Below, piece by piece: positions 59,520 to 62,680 of a stretch of 62,680 bases of DNA. Positions within the stretch are counted from its first letter, which is position 1, and each line of letters starts with the position of its first letter. Made by a program: the position numbers and the translations under genes. The stretch covers positions 37,501 through 100,180 of the forward strand of contig CADDZC010000005.1 in NCBI GenBank assembly GCA_902812365.1, in the 5' to 3' direction. Source of the DNA: Acidobacteriota bacterium. Its GTDB lineage: Bacteria > Acidobacteriota > Terriglobia > UBA7540. The notes under the pieces are model-generated. The model was not told where the DNA came from and made no database searches. It saw only the letters and a program-made list of their open reading frames with translations.

Positions 59520-61330
59520 TGGCGGAATACCAGACGCATGAGCATGAAGTCCTGGTCATCGGCGCGGGAGGCGCGGGCCTGCGCGCGGCGATTGAGGCCT
59601 CGGCGCTGGGAGCCAAGGTGGCTGTGGTGTGCAAGTCGCTGCTCGGCAAGGCCCACACGGTGATGGCGGAAGGAGGGATCGCGGCGGCGCTGGCCAACGT
59701 GGATGACCGCGACAACTGGAAGGTCCACTTCGCCGATACCATGCGCGGCGGCCAGTACCTCAACAATCCGCGTATGGCGCAGTTGCACGCTCAGGAGGCC
59801 CCGGCGCGGGTCCGTGAACTCGAGGCCTGGGGCGCGCTCTTCGACCGCACTCCCGACGGGCGCATCCTGCAGCGAAATTTTGGTGGCCACAAGTATCCAC
59901 GACTGGCCCACGTCGGCGACCGCACGGGCCTGGAGATGATTCGCACCCTGCAGGACCACGGTATCCACCGTGGCATCGATTTCTTCATGGAGTGCACGGT
60001 TCTGCGGCTGCTCAAAGATGGCGGGCGCATCGCTGGAGCCTTTGCCTACGACCGCGAGCGCGGTTTCTTTCATCTGTTTCGCGCTCCCGCCATTGTCCTG
60101 GCCACCGGCGGAGCTGGCCGAGCGTACCAGATTACCAGTAACAGCTGGGAGTACACGGGAGACGGGCTGGCGCTGGCTTATGAGGCGGGCGCCACGCTGA
60201 TGGACATGGAGTTCGTCCAGTTCCATCCCACGGGCATGGTGTGGCCGCCCAGCGTGCGCGGCATCCTGGTGACGGAAGGTGTGCGCGGCGAAGGCGGCAT
60301 CCTGCTGAACAAAGACGGCCGGCGCTTCCTATTTGACGATATTCCTGAAAACTACCGCGCTCAGACAGCTGACAACGAGGAAGAAGGCTGGCGCTACACC
60401 CAGGGTGACAAAAACGCGCGGCGCCCGCCGGAGCTGCTCACGCGCGATCACGTCGCCCGCTGCATCGTGCGCGAGATCCGCGAAGGACGGGGCAGCCCGC
60501 ACGGCGGCGTTTTCCTCGATATCTCCTGGATCAAGCGGAAGCTGCCTAACGCCGCCGAGTACATCAAACGCAAGCTCCCCAGCATGTATCATCAGTTCAA
60601 GCAACTGGCCGATATCGATATCACCGCGGAGCCGATGGAAGTGGGCCCGACCACACATTACATGATGGGCGGCGTGCGGGTCAATGCGGAAACTCAGATG
60701 TCCGATGTGCCGGGGCTCTTCGCGGCGGGCGAGTGCGCGGCCGGCCTGCACGGCGCCAACCGGCTGGGTGGCAATTCGCTTTCTGACCTGCTGGTGTTTG
60801 GCAAGCGGGCGGGTGAATACGCCGCCCGCTTTGCTCAGCAGAGCCGGCCGGCCACGCCTGACCCGGAAGAAGTGGAAGCTGTAGCAAGGCAGGCCCTGGC
60901 ACCCTTCGAAAGCTACTCGGGTGACAATCCGTACCAGGTGCAGCGCGAGCTGCAGGAAGTGATGCAGAACTGGGTGGGTATCGTGCGTCGCGAGGAGGAA
61001 TTGCACCGCGCATTGGAAGCGCTGGGGCGCTTGAAGGAGCGGGCCAAGCGCGCCTCGGTGACCGGTAACCGCGAGTACAATCCGGGCTGGCACACCGCTC
61101 TTGACCTCCATAGCCTGCTGGTGGTGTCGGAGGCCATTGCGCGTTCGGCTATCGAGCGTAAGGAGAGCCGCGGCGCACACTTCCGCGACGATTATCCCAG
61201 CCAGGACCCGGCCTTCGGCCGTGTTAATGTAGTGGTGCGCAAGGGCGCCGATGGCACGATGCAAGTGACGCGCGAGCCGCTCCCGCCCATGCCGGCCGAG
61301 CTGCAGCAGATTATCGAGGAGATGAAGTGA
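59519..61330 (+). CDS. sdhA: Succinate dehydrogenase flavoprotein subunit
   Basis: A 603-residue flavoprotein that oxidises succinate to fumarate and passes electrons through SdhB to quinone. The FAD-binding nucleotide fold starts at VLVIGAGGAGLRAA. The FAD-linked His is H46 in KAHTVMAEGGIAAAL. The active site has FVQFHPTGMVWPP, the catalytic Arg in TEGVRGEGG, and TTHYMMGGVRVN. The C-terminal helical domain is complete. It overlaps both sdhC and sdhB by one base. The sequence type agrees with the menaquinone-linked enzymes of Gram-positive and acidobacterial lineages. Confidence 0.95.
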   Translation: MAEYQTHEHEVLVIGAGGAGLRAAIEASALGAKVAVVCKSLLGKAHTVMAEGGIAAALANVDDRDNWKVHFADTMRGGQYLNNPRMAQLHAQEAPARVRELEAWGALFDRTPDGRILQRNFGGHKYPRLAHVGDRTGLEMIRTLQDHGIHRGIDFFMECTVLRLLKDGGRIAGAFAYDRERGFFHLFRAPAIVLATGGAGRAYQITSNSWEYTGDGLALAYEAGATLMDMEFVQFHPTGMVWPPSVRGILVTEGVRGEGGILLNKDGRRFLFDDIPENYRAQTADNEEEGWRYTQGDKNARRPPELLTRDHVARCIVREIREGRGSPHGGVFLDISWIKRKLPNAAEYIKRKLPSMYHQFKQLADIDITAEPMEVGPTTHYMMGGVRVNAETQMSDVPGLFAAGECAAGLHGANRLGGNSLSDLLVFGKRAGEYAARFAQQSRPATPDPEEVEAVARQALAPFESYSGDNPYQVQRELQEVMQNWVGIVRREEELHRALEALGRLKERAKRASVTGNREYNPGWHTALDLHSLLVVSEAIARSAIERKESRGAHFRDDYPSQDPAFGRVNVVVRKGADGTMQVTREPLPPMPAELQQIIEEMK

Positions 61331-62082
61331 TGGCGAAGGCCACGTTCCGGATATGGCGAGGAGACGCCAAGGGTGGTCGCTTCGAGGACTACACCACGGA
61401 GGTCGTGCCCGGCATGGTGGTGCTGGATGCCATTCATGAAATCCAGGCCACCCAGGCGAATGATCTGGCGGTGCGCTGGAATTGCAAAGCCGGCAAGTGC
61501 GGCTCCTGTTCGGCCGAAATCAACGGCCTGCCCAGGCTGATGTGCATGACGCGGCTCAGCCAGCTTTCCCTCGACAAGCCTGTCACGGTCGAGCCCATGC
61601 GCAGCTTTCCGCTGATCAAAGATTTGGCTACCGATCTCTCCTGGAACTTTCGCCTCAAAGGAAGCATTAAGCCGTTCAAGCCGCGTCCCCCCGATGCGCC
61701 CGACGGCACCTGGCGCATGGATCAGGCAGACGTCGACCGAGTGCAAGAATTTCGCAAGTGCATTGAATGCTTTCTGTGCCAGGATGTCTGCCACGTCCTG
61801 CGAGATCACCAGCTGTTCGACGAATTCATCGGGCCGCGCTTCCTGGTGCATGCGGCATCACTCGAGATGCACCCCCTGGATATCGAGGACCGCCGGGAGG
61901 AGTTGCGCAAAGCCCAGGGCATCGGCTACTGCAACATCACTAAGTGCTGCACCAAGGTCTGCCCGGAAGAAATCAAGATCACTGACAATGCCATCATTCC
62001 GTTGAAGGAGCGGGTGGTGGACCAATTCTACGATCCACTGGCCCGGCTGCTGCGCGTGTTCCGCGGCAACCGCTCTGGATGA
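61330..62082 (+). CDS. sdhB: Succinate dehydrogenase iron-sulfur subunit
   Basis: A 250-residue electron-transfer subunit. The [2Fe-2S] centre uses C52, C57, C60 and C72 (CKAGKCGSC and LMC). The [4Fe-4S] and [3Fe-4S] centres use C144, C147, C150, C154 and the late Cys cluster C201, C206, C211 (CNITKCCTKVCP). Numbers and spacing are family-typical, although the last cluster has two adjacent Cys (C206, C207). It is the last gene of the sdhCAB operon; an inverted repeat follows at 62100. Confidence 0.95.
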   Translation: MAKATFRIWRGDAKGGRFEDYTTEVVPGMVVLDAIHEIQATQANDLAVRWNCKAGKCGSCSAEINGLPRLMCMTRLSQLSLDKPVTVEPMRSFPLIKDLATDLSWNFRLKGSIKPFKPRPPDAPDGTWRMDQADVDRVQEFRKCIECFLCQDVCHVLRDHQLFDEFIGPRFLVHAASLEMHPLDIEDRREELRKAQGIGYCNITKCCTKVCPEEIKITDNAIIPLKERVVDQFYDPLARLLRVFRGNRSG

Positions 62083-62099
62083 GGCAACCACGTTGTCGG

Positions 62100-62116
62100 C
62101 TGCGGTACAGCCGCAG
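62100..62116. terminator. Small hairpin after sdhB
   Basis: A 6-bp stem CTGCGG / CCGCAG with a 5-nt loop lies 18 nt after the sdhB stop and just before the convergent gene at 62130. It is weak and lacks a T-run. Confidence 0.3.
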
Positions 62117-62129
62117 GCTAATGAAATCG

Positions 62130-62680
62130 CTACTGGATACCAGTGATGTGGAAGTCCGGAGGGATTTGAAAATAACTCGGGTCGGGCTGCTTGCCCACTT
62201 CTATCTTGTCCAAAACCGTGTCCGTTTCGCCGCCGTACTCGACGGTCCTGGTTTCCACGATCAGATATTCGAGAGAGGGTGCAACCCACATTTCTAGCCT
62301 TCTGCCCTCTCCGCTGGCGGCGGGAACCGCCCAGCCCTCACATTCAACCCCCGCAATCATTTTTGCCCCGAGAGACTGGCCAGACCGGGCTAGCGATGCG
62401 CCGAACACGTCGGCAGGGGGACGCGAGAAGTTTCCAGTTACCATGGCCGTTTTGCGGACATAGTTCAGCAGGTACGTTTTACCGGTGGCAGCGTCGTTCA
62501 GGGTAGCGACATTCGCAATCATGGGCGGGAGCCCGCGCACGGGCACCTGGCGCGAGTATTCAGAGCCGTGGCTATCGCGCAGGAAGACCGCCTCCGTTTG
62601 GCTTGTAAGACTCTTCTGCCCGTTCGGCCCAAGCCGGTACATCTTGGTTGTCTTCGTCGCGATCACAGGAATTACTGTTC
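62130..62680 (-). CDS. Exported or outer-membrane lipoprotein-like protein, cut by the window edge
   Basis: The C-terminal 180 or so residues of a larger protein whose start lies beyond the right edge; the frame remains open to 62680. The visible part has KMYRLGPNGQKSLTSQTEAVFLRD near the edge (partly quoted: MYRLGPNGQKSL), LNDAATGKTYLLNYVRKTAM, and VEYGGETDTVLDKIEVGKQP. It ends PPDFHITGIQ. The repeated pattern of beta strands and the final SYFQIPPDFHI resemble a LolA/LppX-type lipid- or metal-reporter domain (DUF4412-like), but this is tentative. Confidence 0.6.
   Translation of the reverse strand, partial: TVIPVIATKTTKMYRLGPNGQKSLTSQTEAVFLRDSHGSEYSRQVPVRGLPPMIANVATLNDAATGKTYLLNYVRKTAMVTGNFSRPPADVFGASLARSGQSLGAKMIAGVECEGWAVPAASGEGRRLEMWVAPSLEYLIVETRTVEYGGETDTVLDKIEVGKQPDPSYFQIPPDFHITGIQ

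Overview
The window looks like a chromosomal segment of a high-GC, Gram-negative bacterium. An outer membrane is implied by lpxC, a TolC/RND efflux set, an adaptor lipoprotein and Tat- or Sec-exported proteins. The best guess is Acidobacteriota. This rests on the family mix: TPR proteins beside FG-GAP/ASPIC proteins, FecR/DUF6600, paired M16 peptidases, MacB-like permeases without ATPases, DUF3096, a Memo-family protein, DUF1385 next to prfA, and a menaquinone-type UbiA. It is an inference from context; no rRNA or other marker is present. I found no tRNA, rRNA, CRISPR, insertion sequence or phage gene, so the segment appears to be core chromosome.

Left part (1-21.7 kb). murA is followed by a small unknown gene, a Memo-family protein, an ABC-2 permease, an exported FecR/DUF6600 protein, two tiny exported or membrane proteins sharing a bidirectional terminator, and a Pr6Pr membrane protein. 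Next comes a nitrogen-signalling cluster (amt, PII, glnD), a UbiA prenyltransferase, ligA on the minus strand, an active/inactive M16 peptidase pair, and two small exported proteins.

Middle (21.7-36 kb). A minus-strand run encodes response regulator, sensor kinase, TolC-like protein, membrane-fusion lipoprotein and RND pump, a regulated tripartite efflux module. A 12-codon ORF that mimics the pump's N-terminus lies just upstream of the pump gene. A serine beta-lactamase-like gene carrying two compensating frameshifts follows, then two MacB-type permeases and lpxC.

Right part (36-62.7 kb). A minus-strand block holds a large TPR protein, two alkaline-phosphatase-fold proteins (one apparently degenerate) and an MsrP-like molybdopterin enzyme. 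After it come an unknown conserved protein, a DUF72 protein, mreD, DUF1385-prfA, an ASPIC/TPR pair, phosphoglucomutase, an FtsB-like protein, thiG, a lipase-maturation-factor gene with two disabling lesions, a long-chain acyl-CoA synthetase, an AlkB-like oxygenase and a succinate dehydrogenase operon (sdhCAB). An outer-membrane-lipoprotein-like gene is cut by the right edge.

The most unusual non-coding signal is a dispersed repeat of about 33 bp, present in four intergenic copies. Each copy points toward the next downstream gene and lies well upstream of it. Other points worth attention are the start-mimicking ORF before the RND pump, the concentration of gene-breaking lesions in just two genes, and -10 hexamers sitting 8-9 nt from the start codons of three genes.
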